This document shows positions 30,595-39,263 of a stretch of DNA of 64,000 bases, in pieces (positions within the stretch are counted from its first letter, which is position 1; the number at the start of each line of letters is the position of its first letter). The notes beneath the pieces are model-generated. The model saw only the letters and a program-made list of their open reading frames with translations. It was not told the DNA's origin and made no database searches. The stretch is taken from the NCBI RefSeq assembly GCF_012927245.1, contig NZ_JABBGE010000006.1:532582-596581 (forward strand), read 5' to 3'. Both the position numbers and the translations under genes were made by a program. This stretch comes from Streptomyces sp. R302. Lineage in GTDB: Bacteria; Actinomycetota; Actinomycetes; Streptomycetales; Streptomycetaceae.

Positions 30595-31218
30595 ATGAAG
30601 CACCTCAAGGTCGGCGGCCTGATGACCGACGACGTGATCTCCGCCCGACCCGACATGTCGTTCCGGGACGTGGCGAAGCTCCTCGCCGAGCACGACATCA
30701 GCGGGCTGCCCGTCGTGGACGCCGACGACCACGTCGTCGGCGTGGTCTCCGAGAGCGACCTGCCGGCCCGCAGGGCTCCGACCGCACGGGGCGTGATGAG
30801 CGCTCCGGCCGTCACGGTGCACGCCGAGGAGGCGGCTGCGGACGCGGCCCGGCTCATGGTGCGTCGCGGTGTCGAACGCCTGCCCGTGGTCGACGAGGAG
30901 GAGCGGCTGGTGGGCATCGTCACCCGTCGCGACCTGCTTCGCGTCTTCCTCCGCCCGGACGCCGAGATCAGGCGGCGCATCCGCGAGGAGGTCCTCGCGG
31001 ATGCCATGGATCTGCCGGCCGACGCGGTCGACGTGCACGTCCTGGACGGTGTGGTGACCCTCGGCGGACGGGTCCGGCTGCGGAGTCAGGCCGTGATGCT
31101 CCGACGTCTCGCCGAGCGCGTGGAAGGCGTGGTCGCCGTCGTGGACCGACTGTCCGCACGCGACGACGGAGCCCGCGTCCAGGCCCGGCCCACGCTGTCG
31201 GCCCACGACTTCTCGTGA
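30595..31218 (+). CDS. CBS-BON domain protein
   Basis: Encodes 207 residues from ATG 30595 with RBS GGGAGG. CBS domains occupy residues 5-60 (VGGLMTDDVISARPDMSFRDVAKLLAEHDISGLPVVD) and 66-125 (VMSAPAVTVHAEEAAADAARLMVRRGVERLPVVDEE). A BON domain follows (about 130-195: VDVHVLDGVVTLGGRV, VEGVVAVVDRL). It is shorter in the CBS1-CBS2 linker than the paralogues at 23108 and 38557. Its stop overlaps the nitroreductase start (TGATG), so the two genes are coupled. Three stress palindromes lie upstream. Confidence 0.5.
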   Translation: MKHLKVGGLMTDDVISARPDMSFRDVAKLLAEHDISGLPVVDADDHVVGVVSESDLPARRAPTARGVMSAPAVTVHAEEAAADAARLMVRRGVERLPVVDEEERLVGIVTRRDLLRVFLRPDAEIRRRIREEVLADAMDLPADAVDVHVLDGVVTLGGRVRLRSQAVMLRRLAERVEGVVAVVDRLSARDDGARVQARPTLSAHDFS

Positions 31219-32240
31219 TGACCGCCCCCGCACAGACAGGACGTACCGTGTCCCCCACCGCTCTTCTCCCCCGTCCCCTCGTCACCTCGCTGGTGGAGGA
31301 AGCCGTTCTGGCGCCGTCGATGCACAACGCCCAGCCGTGGAGGTTCGTGCACCGGGAGGCGTCCGGCGTTCTCGGACTCCACGGCGACCCGACCCGCGGC
31401 ATGCCCCGCCAGGACCCCGTCCACCGAGCCCTTCACATCGGCTGTGGCGCCGCCCTGCTCGGGTTGCGGGTGGCCGCGGAGCACCGGGGCCTGCGCCCCG
31501 ACGTCCGTCTCCTGCCCGCACCCGACGACCCCTGGCACTTCGCCGACGTCCGGTTCGAAGGCCCCGCGGAGGCCGCCGGCGATCTGGGCGTGCTGCATCC
31601 CGCCCTGGCGCGACGGCACACCAGCCGCTTCCCGTTCACCGAGGAACCGGTCCCGGCCGAACTGCTCGACGGTCTCTGCGCCGCCGCGCGGCTGGAGGGC
31701 TGCCGTCTGGTCGTCCCCGGCGACTGGCACACCGACACCGTCATGGGTCTCGTCCACGCCTCCGAGCTGTTCGAGGCCGCCGACGATGCCGTGCGCGCCG
31801 AGATCGCGGCCTGGACGCGTACGGGAGCGGCCGGCGAAGGGACCAGCGCCGACGGCATCCCCGCCTATGCCTTCGGTCCCCGCCAGTACGACGTGACCGC
31901 GCCCGTCCGGGACTTCGGTGCCCCCGGCCACATGCCCGGCCGTCCTTCGGCACGCTTCGAGAAGACACCGCAGATCGCCCTGCTCGGAACCGCCGCGGAC
32001 ACGCCGGAATCGTGGCTGATGGCCGGCCAGGCCCTGCAGCGGGTCCTGCTCCAGGCCACCCTCGACGGGCTCGCCACCTCTCTCATGTCGCAGCCCCTGG
32101 AATGGCCGGAACTCCGCTTCGACGCCCGGGACCCCCTCTCGGCCGTCGGTTACGTCCACGTGATCGTCCGCCTGGGCTACGGACCTGCCGGCCGGGCGAC
32201 ACCCCGACGGGCCGTCTCGGACGTCCTCGCCTTCGCCTGA
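31218..32240 (+). CDS. Acg-family nitroreductase-like protein
   Basis: Encodes 340 residues. ATG 31218 overlaps the upstream stop; a GTG at 31215 is equally possible. The start VEEAVLAPSMHNAQPWRF is the FMN-site motif of the nitroreductase fold, and the two-lobed length of about 330 residues fits the Acg (Rv2032) family of the mycobacterial DosR regulon. The family is thought to bind and sequester flavin rather than turn over a substrate, because a lid covers the cofactor. Co-transcription with a CBS-BON gene under three palindromes fits a dormancy role. A Ddn-type F420 reductase at 61791 is unrelated. Confidence 0.5.
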   Translation: MTAPAQTGRTVSPTALLPRPLVTSLVEEAVLAPSMHNAQPWRFVHREASGVLGLHGDPTRGMPRQDPVHRALHIGCGAALLGLRVAAEHRGLRPDVRLLPAPDDPWHFADVRFEGPAEAAGDLGVLHPALARRHTSRFPFTEEPVPAELLDGLCAAARLEGCRLVVPGDWHTDTVMGLVHASELFEAADDAVRAEIAAWTRTGAAGEGTSADGIPAYAFGPRQYDVTAPVRDFGAPGHMPGRPSARFEKTPQIALLGTAADTPESWLMAGQALQRVLLQATLDGLATSLMSQPLEWPELRFDARDPLSAVGYVHVIVRLGYGPAGRATPRRAVSDVLAFA

Positions 32241-32256
32241 CCCGACGCGGACCCCC

Positions 32257-34653
32257 TCACAGCGTGAACCAGCGCTCCTCGCCGGGAAGGACGGTGAACC
32301 GCCGCTCTCCCGGCAGGACGAGGGAGAAGGGGCCTCCCGGACCGGCGGGGACGCGTACCCCCAGGCGGGCGGGGAGCATGCGCAGGCGAACGCCTCGATG
32401 GCCGCCGCACGACAGGGTGAAGGCGAACCGGGGCAACTCGCGGAGCGCGACGGGCGCCACCCGCAGCCCCTCCGGGCCGGCCTCCAGGCCGGTGATCCCG
32501 CGCTCGACCAGGTCGACCGTGCCGGCCATCGCGCCGAGGTGGATGCCTTCTCCCGTCGTGCCGCCCTGGACGTCGGCCACGTCGGAGAGCAGGGCCTCCT
32601 CGCAGTACCGCCACGCCCCGGCCCCTTTCAGGCGGGCGAGCACCCAGCCGTGGACGAGGCTGCTGAGGGTCGAGCCGTGACTGGTGCGGCGCAGGTAGTA
32701 GTCCACGGTGGCCCGCCAGACCTCGTCGTCCATCCGGTGTCCGAGCCGTGCGAACAGCTCGGCGAGCTCCTCGGGGCGGAAGAGGTATCCGAGCATGAGG
32801 GTGTCGGCCTGCTTCGACGCCTGGTAGCGGTTGACGGTGTCGCCCTCGGCTTCCAGGATCCGGTCCAGCCGGCGGATGTCCCCGTAGCGCTCCCGGTACG
32901 CCTCCCAGTCGAGCTCCGCCAGCTCCCCGAACCCCTCGAACTGGCTCACGACGCCGTGGTGGAACGGCACGTGCAGGCGGCGCGACACATCGTCCCAGCG
33001 GGCGAGGGCCGCCGCGTCCAGGGCGAGGCGGCTCCGCAGCTCCGCCCGTCGCGCGGCGGGCAGTTCGCGCAGCAGGTCGATGCCGCGGGCGAGCACCCAG
33101 GCCGCCGTCACGTTGGTGTAGGCGTTGTCGTCGATACCCGGCGTCTCCGCGTCGGGGTAGGCGTCGTGGTATTCGTCCGGACCGACCACGCCGCGGATGC
33201 GGTAGCGCTCGAGCGCGGGGTCGAGAACGGCCGCGCCGGCCCAGAACCGGGCGACCTCCAGCAGGATCTCCGCCCCCTCGCCGTGCAGGAAGCCGCGGTC
33301 GCCGGTGGCCCGCGCGTACTTCCAGACGTTGTACGCGACGGCCGAGCCGACGTGCCGCTGGAGCCTGGAGTGGTCGGGCAGCCAGCGGCCCGAGCGCGGG
33401 TTGAGGTGGACCTCCTGCGTCTCCTCGCCACCTGAACCGCCGCTCTGCCAGGGGTACATGGCGCCCTGGCGTCCTGCTCGGAGGGCCGCCGCACGGGCGG
33501 CCGGCAGGCGCCGGTGGCGGTACATCAGCAGCGCTCTGGCCACTTCGGGGAAGTGGAGGTCGAGGTAGGGCAGGACGAAGAGTTCGTCCCAGAAGACATG
33601 GCCCCGGTACGCCTCGCCGTGCAGGCCTCGGGCCGGGACGCCCACGTCGAGGTCGGCCGTGTGCGGGGAGAGCGTCTGGAGCAGATGGAACACGTGCAGG
33701 CGCAGGATGCGTCCCGCCTCTCCCGGCACGTGCAGCTCGCCCTCCTCCCAGAGCCGCCGCCAGGCCGCCTCGTGCGCGGCCCGCAGAGCGGGGAAGGCGG
33801 CGGCGTGGGCGGCGGCCTCGACGGCCACGGCGAGCGGGTCGCCCGGCGGGCGGTCCGACGAGGTGTGCAGGGCCAGCGTCTTGGCGCACCACGCCGGCGT
33901 TCCCCTGGCGATCGGCAGGCGGTACCCCTGCACGGTCCCGGTGGAGGTGCCGGTCTTCCGGGCGGGGCCATGGGTGCTCGTGTCCGTACGGACTGCCAGG
34001 GCGACCAGGTGACCCGGGTCGCTCGTGCGGCAGGACAGCCCGGCGATCCCGCCGGATGCGAAGACCGTCCGGTGGCCGGAGAGGTGCCGGCCCTCCAGGT
34101 GCCGGTAGCGCTCGACGCCGGTGTTGGCGACGTCGCCGTCGAGGACGGACTCGACCTCGATCGCGCCGCGCCAGCCGTACGCGTGGAAGGTGGTGCGCTG
34201 GGCGGCGAGCCCGGGATCCCCCATGTGGACGAACCGGCTGTGTCCGACGCGCAGTCCGCGTCCCCGGGCGTCCTGGAAGAGGAGGTCGCGGTGAAGGATC
34301 CCGCGCCGCAGGTCGAGCCGGACGTCGTAGTGGCACAGTTCGGAGGAGTCCGGTGTGAGCCATTCGCCGGCCGGTTCGTCCTCCGGCAGGCGGCGGTACC
34401 GCAGCAGCGTCCAGTTCGGGAGGTTGACCAGATCCTCGTTGTCGACCGCGTGACCGTCGACGAGCGAGGTGCGGCGGTCGTAGCAGCCGGCCAGGTAGGT
34501 GCCCGGGTAGTGCGTGGTGTCGGCGGCGCATTCGGGGGCGGAGCCCCGGGTGGCGAACCGGCCGTTGCCGAGCGTGCAGAGAGCTTCCACCAGCCGCTCC
34601 CGCTCCGGCGCGTAGGCGTCGTACCGCCAGGTCCAGCCCGGCCCCGAGGTCAC
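32257..34653 (-). CDS. Glycoside hydrolase family 65 disaccharide phosphorylase
   Basis: Encodes 798 residues. I start at GTG 34653, which overlaps the HAD stop (GTGA) and has GGGGAG upstream; the frame continues to a GTG at 34683. It has the GH65 layout: N-terminal beta-sandwich, an (alpha/alpha)6 barrel with WDELFVLPYLDLHFPEVARALL and YPWQSGGSGGEETQEVHLNP, the catalytic acid in GPDEYHDAYPD (near 490), DDNAYTNVTAAWVL, and KQADTLMLGYL, then a C-terminal beta-sheet domain. Enzymes of this family phosphorolyse maltose, trehalose, kojibiose or nigerose with inversion, releasing beta-glucose 1-phosphate. The adjacent beta-phosphoglucomutase-like gene supports phosphorolysis. The disaccharide cannot be told from the sequence. 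Confidence 0.5.
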   Translation of the reverse strand: MTSGPGWTWRYDAYAPERERLVEALCTLGNGRFATRGSAPECAADTTHYPGTYLAGCYDRRTSLVDGHAVDNEDLVNLPNWTLLRYRRLPEDEPAGEWLTPDSSELCHYDVRLDLRRGILHRDLLFQDARGRGLRVGHSRFVHMGDPGLAAQRTTFHAYGWRGAIEVESVLDGDVANTGVERYRHLEGRHLSGHRTVFASGGIAGLSCRTSDPGHLVALAVRTDTSTHGPARKTGTSTGTVQGYRLPIARGTPAWCAKTLALHTSSDRPPGDPLAVAVEAAAHAAAFPALRAAHEAAWRRLWEEGELHVPGEAGRILRLHVFHLLQTLSPHTADLDVGVPARGLHGEAYRGHVFWDELFVLPYLDLHFPEVARALLMYRHRRLPAARAAALRAGRQGAMYPWQSGGSGGEETQEVHLNPRSGRWLPDHSRLQRHVGSAVAYNVWKYARATGDRGFLHGEGAEILLEVARFWAGAAVLDPALERYRIRGVVGPDEYHDAYPDAETPGIDDNAYTNVTAAWVLARGIDLLRELPAARRAELRSRLALDAAALARWDDVSRRLHVPFHHGVVSQFEGFGELAELDWEAYRERYGDIRRLDRILEAEGDTVNRYQASKQADTLMLGYLFRPEELAELFARLGHRMDDEVWRATVDYYLRRTSHGSTLSSLVHGWVLARLKGAGAWRYCEEALLSDVADVQGGTTGEGIHLGAMAGTVDLVERGITGLEAGPEGLRVAPVALRELPRFAFTLSCGGHRGVRLRMLPARLGVRVPAGPGGPFSLVLPGERRFTVLPGEERWFTL

Positions 34654-35426
34654 TGCACCGCTCCCCACACCGCCTCCACGCACTCCATGAGGTCGGTGAC
34701 GACGAGGTGGGCGCCGCGTTCGCGCATCGCGCCGGTGGCGTGCCGGTCGGGGGTGCGGTCGACCCCGACGACGAGGCCGAAGCCTCCGCGGTGGCCCGCC
34801 AGGACGCCGGCGAGGGCGTCCTCGACGACCGCGCAGTCACGGGGGCGGACGCCGAGGACCTGCGCCGCGTGGAGGAAGAGTGCGGGGTCCGGCTTGCCCG
34901 CGAGCCCGAGCCGGGCCGCGTCCGCACCGTCCACGACGGTGGCGAGGAGCCGGTCCGTCCCGGCGGACGCGAGCAGGGCGCGGGCGTGGCGGGAGGCGGA
35001 GACCGCGGCGCACGGCACACGGAGGCTGCGCAGGGCGGTCAGCGCCGGTACGGCGTCGGCGAAGGCCACGACCGGCCGAGTGCGCAGGGCGTCACGGAAG
35101 GCCCGCTCCTTGCGCGCCGCCACGGCCCCCATCGTGCCGCAGCCCGGACGGTCGTCGGCGGTCCCCGGCGGCAGGCGGATGCCTCGGGCCGTGAGAAAGG
35201 CCTCGGCGCCGTCGGCACGGGACCTGCCATCGACATACCGCCGGTAGTCGGCGTCCGCGTCGAACGGCTCCTGCCGCCTCGTCCCGTCCGTCCACGCGGC
35301 GAGACAGCCGTCGAACGCGGTCTTCCACGCCGCCGCGTGGACGGCGGCCGAGTCGATCAGCACGCCGTCGGTGTCGAGGACGACGGCGCGCGGCGGCTCG
35401 AAGCCGGTGCGGCGCGGGGCGCTCAT
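34650..35426 (-). CDS. HAD phosphatase, beta-phosphoglucomutase-like
   Basis: Encodes 258 residues from ATG 35426, overlapping the dehydrogenase stop by 4 bp. HAD motifs are present: DTDGVLIDS (nucleophile and acid Asp, residues 17-25), the motif II Ser in AAVSASRHARALL, the Lys in LAGKPDPALFLHAA, and VVEDALAGVLAG with the acidic pair. An alpha-helical cap lies between the first two. In GH65 operons this protein converts beta-glucose 1-phosphate to glucose 6-phosphate. The cap carries an extra segment rich in Arg and Asp compared with minimal members. It is translationally coupled to the genes on both sides. Confidence 0.5.
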   Translation of the reverse strand: MSAPRRTGFEPPRAVVLDTDGVLIDSAAVHAAAWKTAFDGCLAAWTDGTRRQEPFDADADYRRYVDGRSRADGAEAFLTARGIRLPPGTADDRPGCGTMGAVAARKERAFRDALRTRPVVAFADAVPALTALRSLRVPCAAVSASRHARALLASAGTDRLLATVVDGADAARLGLAGKPDPALFLHAAQVLGVRPRDCAVVEDALAGVLAGHRGGFGLVVGVDRTPDRHATGAMRERGAHLVVTDLMECVEAVWGAVQ

Positions 35427-36496
35427 CCGGTTCCCGAGGCCTGGACGGCCGTGTGCTGCGGTCCGCCGAGCGCGACCTTGATCGCGCCGGTCTGGCCGGC
35501 GCGGCCGAAGATGTCGTACGCCTCCTCCATCTGCCCGAGTTCGAAGCGGTGGGTGACCAGTTCGGCGGTGGGGAGCCGGCCGGCGGCCATCATGCGCAGC
35601 AGCATCGGCGTCGAGGAGGTGTCGACGAGGCCGGTGGTGACGGTGACGTCCTTGATCCACAGGTCTTCGAGGTGGAGGGCGGCGGGCTTGCCGTGGACGC
35701 CGATGTTGGCGACGCGGCCGCCGGGGCGGACCATCCGGGTGCACATCTCGAAGGTCTCCGGGGTGCCCACGGCCTCCATGACGACGTCGGCGCCGAGGCC
35801 GCCGGTCAGGTCGGCGACGAGCTGTTCCGGTTCTTCCCCGGCCGTCGCGGTGGCGTCGGCACCGAGCCGGCGGGCGGCGGCGAGGCGCGAGTCGGCCAGG
35901 TCGACGGCGATGATCCGGCCGGGGCTGTAGAGGCGCGCGGTGATGATCGCGGCGAGGCCGATGGGGCCCGCACCGACCACGACGACCGTGTCGCCCGGCC
36001 GGACGGCGCCGTTGAGGACGCCGACCTCGTAGGCGGTGGGGAAGATGTCGGCGAGGAGCACGGCGTCGAAGCTGTCGACGGTGCTGGGGACGGGGTGGAC
36101 GGAGAGGTCGGCGAAGGGCACGCGGACGTACTCGGCCTGGGTGCCGTCGATCAGGTGGCCCAGGGCCCAGCCGCCTCCGCCCCGGCACTGCCCGTAGCGC
36201 TGCTCCCGGCAGAAGCGGCAGCGCCCGCAGGAGGAGATGCAGGAGACGAGGACCCGGTCGCCGGGCCTCACCGTCCGCACGTCGCCGCCGGTCTCCATCA
36301 CCGTGCCGACCGCCTCGTGGCCGAGGACGCGGCCGGGTTCGACCTCGGGCACGTCCCCCTCGACGATGTGCAGGTCGGTGCCGCAGAGGGTGACGGCGTC
36401 GACGCGGACGATCGCGTCCGCCGCGTCCTTCACCGCGGGATCGGGGACGTCCTGCCATGCGACCCGGCCCGTTCCCCGGAACACGAGAGCCTTCAT
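35423..36496 (-). CDS. Zinc-dependent alcohol dehydrogenase
   Basis: Encodes 357 residues from ATG 36496. It is a medium-chain dehydrogenase: catalytic zinc site with CGTDLHIVEGD (Cys near 38) and GHEAVGTV (His-Glu near 59), a structural zinc loop SCISSCGRCRFCREQRYGQC with four Cys, and the NAD(P) Rossmann motif VVVGAGPIGLAAI near 170. Similar dehydrogenases reduce or oxidise short-chain alcohols and may dispose of reductant without oxygen. It heads the leftward operon with the HAD and GH65 genes, so sugar phosphorolysis and redox balancing are co-expressed. Two stress palindromes lie in its upstream region. Confidence 0.5.
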   Translation of the reverse strand: MKALVFRGTGRVAWQDVPDPAVKDAADAIVRVDAVTLCGTDLHIVEGDVPEVEPGRVLGHEAVGTVMETGGDVRTVRPGDRVLVSCISSCGRCRFCREQRYGQCRGGGGWALGHLIDGTQAEYVRVPFADLSVHPVPSTVDSFDAVLLADIFPTAYEVGVLNGAVRPGDTVVVVGAGPIGLAAIITARLYSPGRIIAVDLADSRLAAARRLGADATATAGEEPEQLVADLTGGLGADVVMEAVGTPETFEMCTRMVRPGGRVANIGVHGKPAALHLEDLWIKDVTVTTGLVDTSSTPMLLRMMAAGRLPTAELVTHRFELGQMEEAYDIFGRAGQTGAIKVALGGPQHTAVQASGTG

Positions 36497-36579
36497 GACG
36501 ACCGCCTTCCCGAATGGTCCGCGGGTCTGCTTCCACGGATCCCACCGTCAGGCTCGCCCCGCGGCGCACCCGCGCGCAT

Positions 36580-36616
36580 GGGCCGGTCGGTCCCCGGACA
36601 GGGCCCCTCGGGCCCC
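36580..36616. promoter_or_regulatory. Two stress-island palindromes, divergent promoter
   Basis: GGGCCGGTCGGTCCC (36580-36594) and GGGCCCCTCGGGCCCC (36601-36616) sit between the divergent dehydrogenase operon and the beta-CASP gene. The first is the common form read from the other strand. Confidence 0.5.
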
Positions 36617-36693
36617 TGGCACACGGCACCGGGCGGCGCGAGGGTGGAACCGCGCCGGTGCGACCGGCCCCTGGCGCGAAGGAGGGCGTCCCC

Positions 36694-38121
36694 ATGTCCG
36701 AGGCAGCAGCGCACCCCGTCCCCTCGGCACCGCGCCCCGCCCTGCTCAGCTTCCTGGGCGGCGTGGGGACGGTGACCGGCAGCAAGTTCCTGGTCGAGAG
36801 CGACCATGCCCGGATCCTCCTCGACTGCGGTCTCTTCCAGGGTTTCGCGAAGCTGCGGCGGCGCAACTGGGACCGGTTCGCCCGCGACGCGGCCGACATC
36901 CGCGCGGTGGTCGTCACCCACGCCCATCTGGACCACTGCGGCTATCTGCCGCGCCTGGTCCGGCAGGGCTTCCGCGGGCCGATCCTCGCCACCCCGCACA
37001 CGGCCCGGCTCGCCGGCATCGTGCTGCGGGACAGCGCCCGGCTCCAGATGGAGGCGGCCCGCCACGCCAACGAGCACGGCTGGTCCAAGCACCGCCCGGC
37101 GAAACCGCTCTACGACGACACCGACGTCGACAAGACGCTGTCCTTCTTCGACCCGGTCCCCGTCGGGGCCGACGTGGAGATCATGTCCGGCACCCGGCTG
37201 ACCCTCCACCACGGCGGACACATCCTCGGCTCGGCCTGGGCCCGCCTCACCCTGGAGGACGGGCACACCCTGGCCGTCTCCGGCGACCTCGGCCGCCCCG
37301 GGCATCCGCTGCTGCTGCCGCCGGAGCCGTTCTCCGGCGCCGACGTGCTGCTGATGGAGTCGACGTACGGCGACCGCCGCCACGACCAGGAATCCGCCCG
37401 CTCGGAGTTCGCCTCGGTGATCGAGCGGACCGTCTCACGCGGCGGGACCGCCGTGATCCCGGCCTTCGCGATCGACCGCACCGAGGTCGTCCTCCACGAG
37501 CTGACCCGGCTGCGCGAGACGGGCGTCCTGCCCCGCTCCGTACCGGTGTACGTGGACAGCCCCATGGCTCTCGCCGCGCTCGACGTCTACCAGGACGCCG
37601 TACGGGAGCGGTCCCCCGAGCTTCGGCCCGAGATCCTCGCCCGGGGCGCGGCCGCGCTGAGCCCGGCCCCCTTCCTCGCCGCCCGGACCGTCCAGGAGTC
37701 CATCGACATCAACAGCACCCACGGCCCCGCCGTCATCGTCTCCTCCGCCGGGATGGCCACCGGAGGCCGTGTCCTGCACCACCTCCACCGGCTCCTGCCC
37801 GACCCGCGCAACGCCGTCGTCGTGGTCGGCTTCGCCGCCGCCGGAACGCGTGCCCGGGACCTCGTGGACGGGGCCCGCACGCTGAAGATGTTCGGCGAGT
37901 ACGTGCCGGTACGGGCCGAGGTCGCCGACGTCCCCCACTTCTCCGCCCACGCCGACGCGGACCAGATCGTCGACTGGCTCCGCCAGGCGCCCGCCCCACA
38001 CACCGCCTACCTCGTCCACGGCGAACCGGAAGCCTCCGAGGCACTGCGCGACCGCCTCGACCACGAACTGGGCTGGACGGCCGTCGTGCCCCGTTCCGGA
38101 GAGGCCGTCCTGGTCCGCTGA
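36694..38121 (+). CDS. Beta-CASP metallo-beta-lactamase RNase-like protein
   Basis: Encodes 475 residues from ATG 36694 with RBS GAAGGAGG. It starts with the fold opening FLGGVGTVTGSKFLVE, has the metal motif THAHLDHCGYLP (near 90), HHGGHILGSAW, a beta-CASP domain (about 210-350) and the C-terminal motif PHFSAHADADQIVDWL. The layout is that of bacterial RNA-processing exonucleases related to CPSF73 (TTHA0252 type), which act on RNA with two zinc ions. In the stress island it may remodel RNA pools on entry to dormancy; that role is inferred. It shares a divergent promoter with the dehydrogenase operon. Confidence 0.5.
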   Translation: MSEAAAHPVPSAPRPALLSFLGGVGTVTGSKFLVESDHARILLDCGLFQGFAKLRRRNWDRFARDAADIRAVVVTHAHLDHCGYLPRLVRQGFRGPILATPHTARLAGIVLRDSARLQMEAARHANEHGWSKHRPAKPLYDDTDVDKTLSFFDPVPVGADVEIMSGTRLTLHHGGHILGSAWARLTLEDGHTLAVSGDLGRPGHPLLLPPEPFSGADVLLMESTYGDRRHDQESARSEFASVIERTVSRGGTAVIPAFAIDRTEVVLHELTRLRETGVLPRSVPVYVDSPMALAALDVYQDAVRERSPELRPEILARGAAALSPAPFLAARTVQESIDINSTHGPAVIVSSAGMATGGRVLHHLHRLLPDPRNAVVVVGFAAAGTRARDLVDGARTLKMFGEYVPVRAEVADVPHFSAHADADQIVDWLRQAPAPHTAYLVHGEPEASEALRDRLDHELGWTAVVPRSGEAVLVR

Positions 38122-38123
38122 CG

Positions 38124-38161
38124 TGGGCCCTTCGGCCCGCGGAGCGGGACCCGCGCGGCCC
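38124..38161. promoter_or_regulatory. Two stress-island palindromes upstream of the cNMP-like gene
   Basis: TGGGCCCTTCGGCCC (38124-38138) begins right after the beta-CASP stop and GGGACCCGCGCGGCCC (38146-38161) follows. The 94-bp gap may carry its own promoter for the small gene and CBS-BON gene downstream. Confidence 0.5.
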
Positions 38162-38215
38162 TGTCGGCCGCGGCACCCTCCGCGGGACGCTGGGCGAAGA
38201 GGGCTGGAGGACACC

Positions 38216-38545
38216 ATGACCACCATGCGGACCCTGCTGGACGGACTCTCGCCGGAGGCACGGACACGGCTCCTGGAGCACTCCCGCCCGGTCCGCTTCA
38301 CCGCCGGTACGCGCGTCTTCCGCCGGGACGAGCTCGACGTCCATGTCCCGGGCCACCGTGACACCGCCGTGGACCCACGCGCCGGCGGCGCGCTCCGCGG
38401 CTGCTCCTGGATCGTGCCGCCCCACCTCTGGCACCTCGGCGCCACCGCCGTCACGGACGTGCGTGCGCTGGAGTTCGACGCCCGGGCCGTACGGGAGCTG
38501 TGCGTCTCCCCTCACGCTCCCGAGCTCCTGTCCCCCACCCGTTGA
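38216..38545 (+). CDS. Small cNMP-binding-domain-like protein, internally deleted
   Basis: Encodes 109 residues from ATG 38216 with GGAGG six bases upstream. It resembles a lone Crp-type cyclic-nucleotide-binding domain: N-terminal helix MRTLLDGLSPEARTRLLEHS, strand VRFTAGTRVFRRDE, then LDVHVPGHRDTAV and the family-like ending WIVPPHLWHLGATAVTDVRALEFDARAVRELC. The strand-turn segment expected between FRRDE and DVHV is missing, by comparison with complete domains. There is no DNA-binding domain. It could still fold as a minimal sensor or be a decaying copy. It starts 11 bp before a CBS-BON gene. Confidence 0.5.
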   Translation: MTTMRTLLDGLSPEARTRLLEHSRPVRFTAGTRVFRRDELDVHVPGHRDTAVDPRAGGALRGCSWIVPPHLWHLGATAVTDVRALEFDARAVRELCVSPHAPELLSPTR

Positions 38546-38556
38546 AGGAGACAGCC

Positions 38557-39210
38557 ATGACCTCGCGATCGTTCACCGTCGCCGACGTGATGACCAAGAA
38601 GGTCGTCGCCGTCCGGCCCGACGCCCCCTTCAAGGAGATCGTCGCCGCCATGGAGCGCTGGAAGGTGACCGCCCTGCCCGTCCTGGAGGGAGAGGGGCGG
38701 GTCGTCGGCGTGGTGTCCGAGGCGGACCTGCTCCTCAAGGAGGAGCTCCACGACCACCGCCTCGGCATGATCGAGCAGCTGCGACGACGCGATGCCACCG
38801 TCAAGGCCGGCTCCGACCGGGCGGCGGAGCTCATGACCACGCCCGCCGTCACCGTCCGGCCGGAGGCCTCCCTGCCCCGGGCGGCCCGGCTCATGGCCAC
38901 CCGGCGGGTGAAGCGGCTGCCGGTCGTCGACGCCGACGGGATGATCCAGGGCCTCGTCAGCCGGTCCGACCTGCTCAAGGTCTTCCTGCGGTCCGACGAG
39001 GAACTCGCCGACGAGGTCCGCCACGAGGTCGTCGGCCACCTGTTCCCGCTCTCGCGGGACCGGATCGAGGTCCGCGTCGAGGCCGGTGTGGTGACCCTGA
39101 CCGGCGACGTGCGCGACAGCACCCTCATCCCGCTCGCGGAGCGCCTGACCCGGGCCGTCGAAGGCGTGGTGGACGTACGGTGCGGCCTCACCCTCGCCAC
39201 CGGGGCATGA
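38557..39210 (+). CDS. CBS-BON domain protein
   Basis: Encodes 217 residues from ATG 38557 with GAAGGAG upstream. The two CBS domains (8-70 and 88-148) and BON domain (155-215) are closest to the paralogue at 23108: both contain APFKEIVA/APYKEIVA, LPVLEGEGRVVGVVSEADLL, RRVKRLPVV and SRSDLLKVFLR. The linker between CBS domains is longer and basic. Likely nucleotide-binding energy sensor; the partner is unknown. The PncB2-like gene follows 53 bp downstream on the same strand, linking it to NAD metabolism by position. Confidence 0.5.
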   Translation: MTSRSFTVADVMTKKVVAVRPDAPFKEIVAAMERWKVTALPVLEGEGRVVGVVSEADLLLKEELHDHRLGMIEQLRRRDATVKAGSDRAAELMTTPAVTVRPEASLPRAARLMATRRVKRLPVVDADGMIQGLVSRSDLLKVFLRSDEELADEVRHEVVGHLFPLSRDRIEVRVEAGVVTLTGDVRDSTLIPLAERLTRAVEGVVDVRCGLTLATGA

Positions 39211-39263
39211 CGTCGGCGGCCCGTCCCCGTGCGGGGCGGCGCCCGGCCGCGCATGCTCGAAGC

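Noticed and set aside
31218..32240. Active NAD(P)H nitroreductase
   Set aside because: Length and layout fit the Acg family, which is thought to lack ordinary nitroreductase turnover, so I do not claim the enzyme activity.
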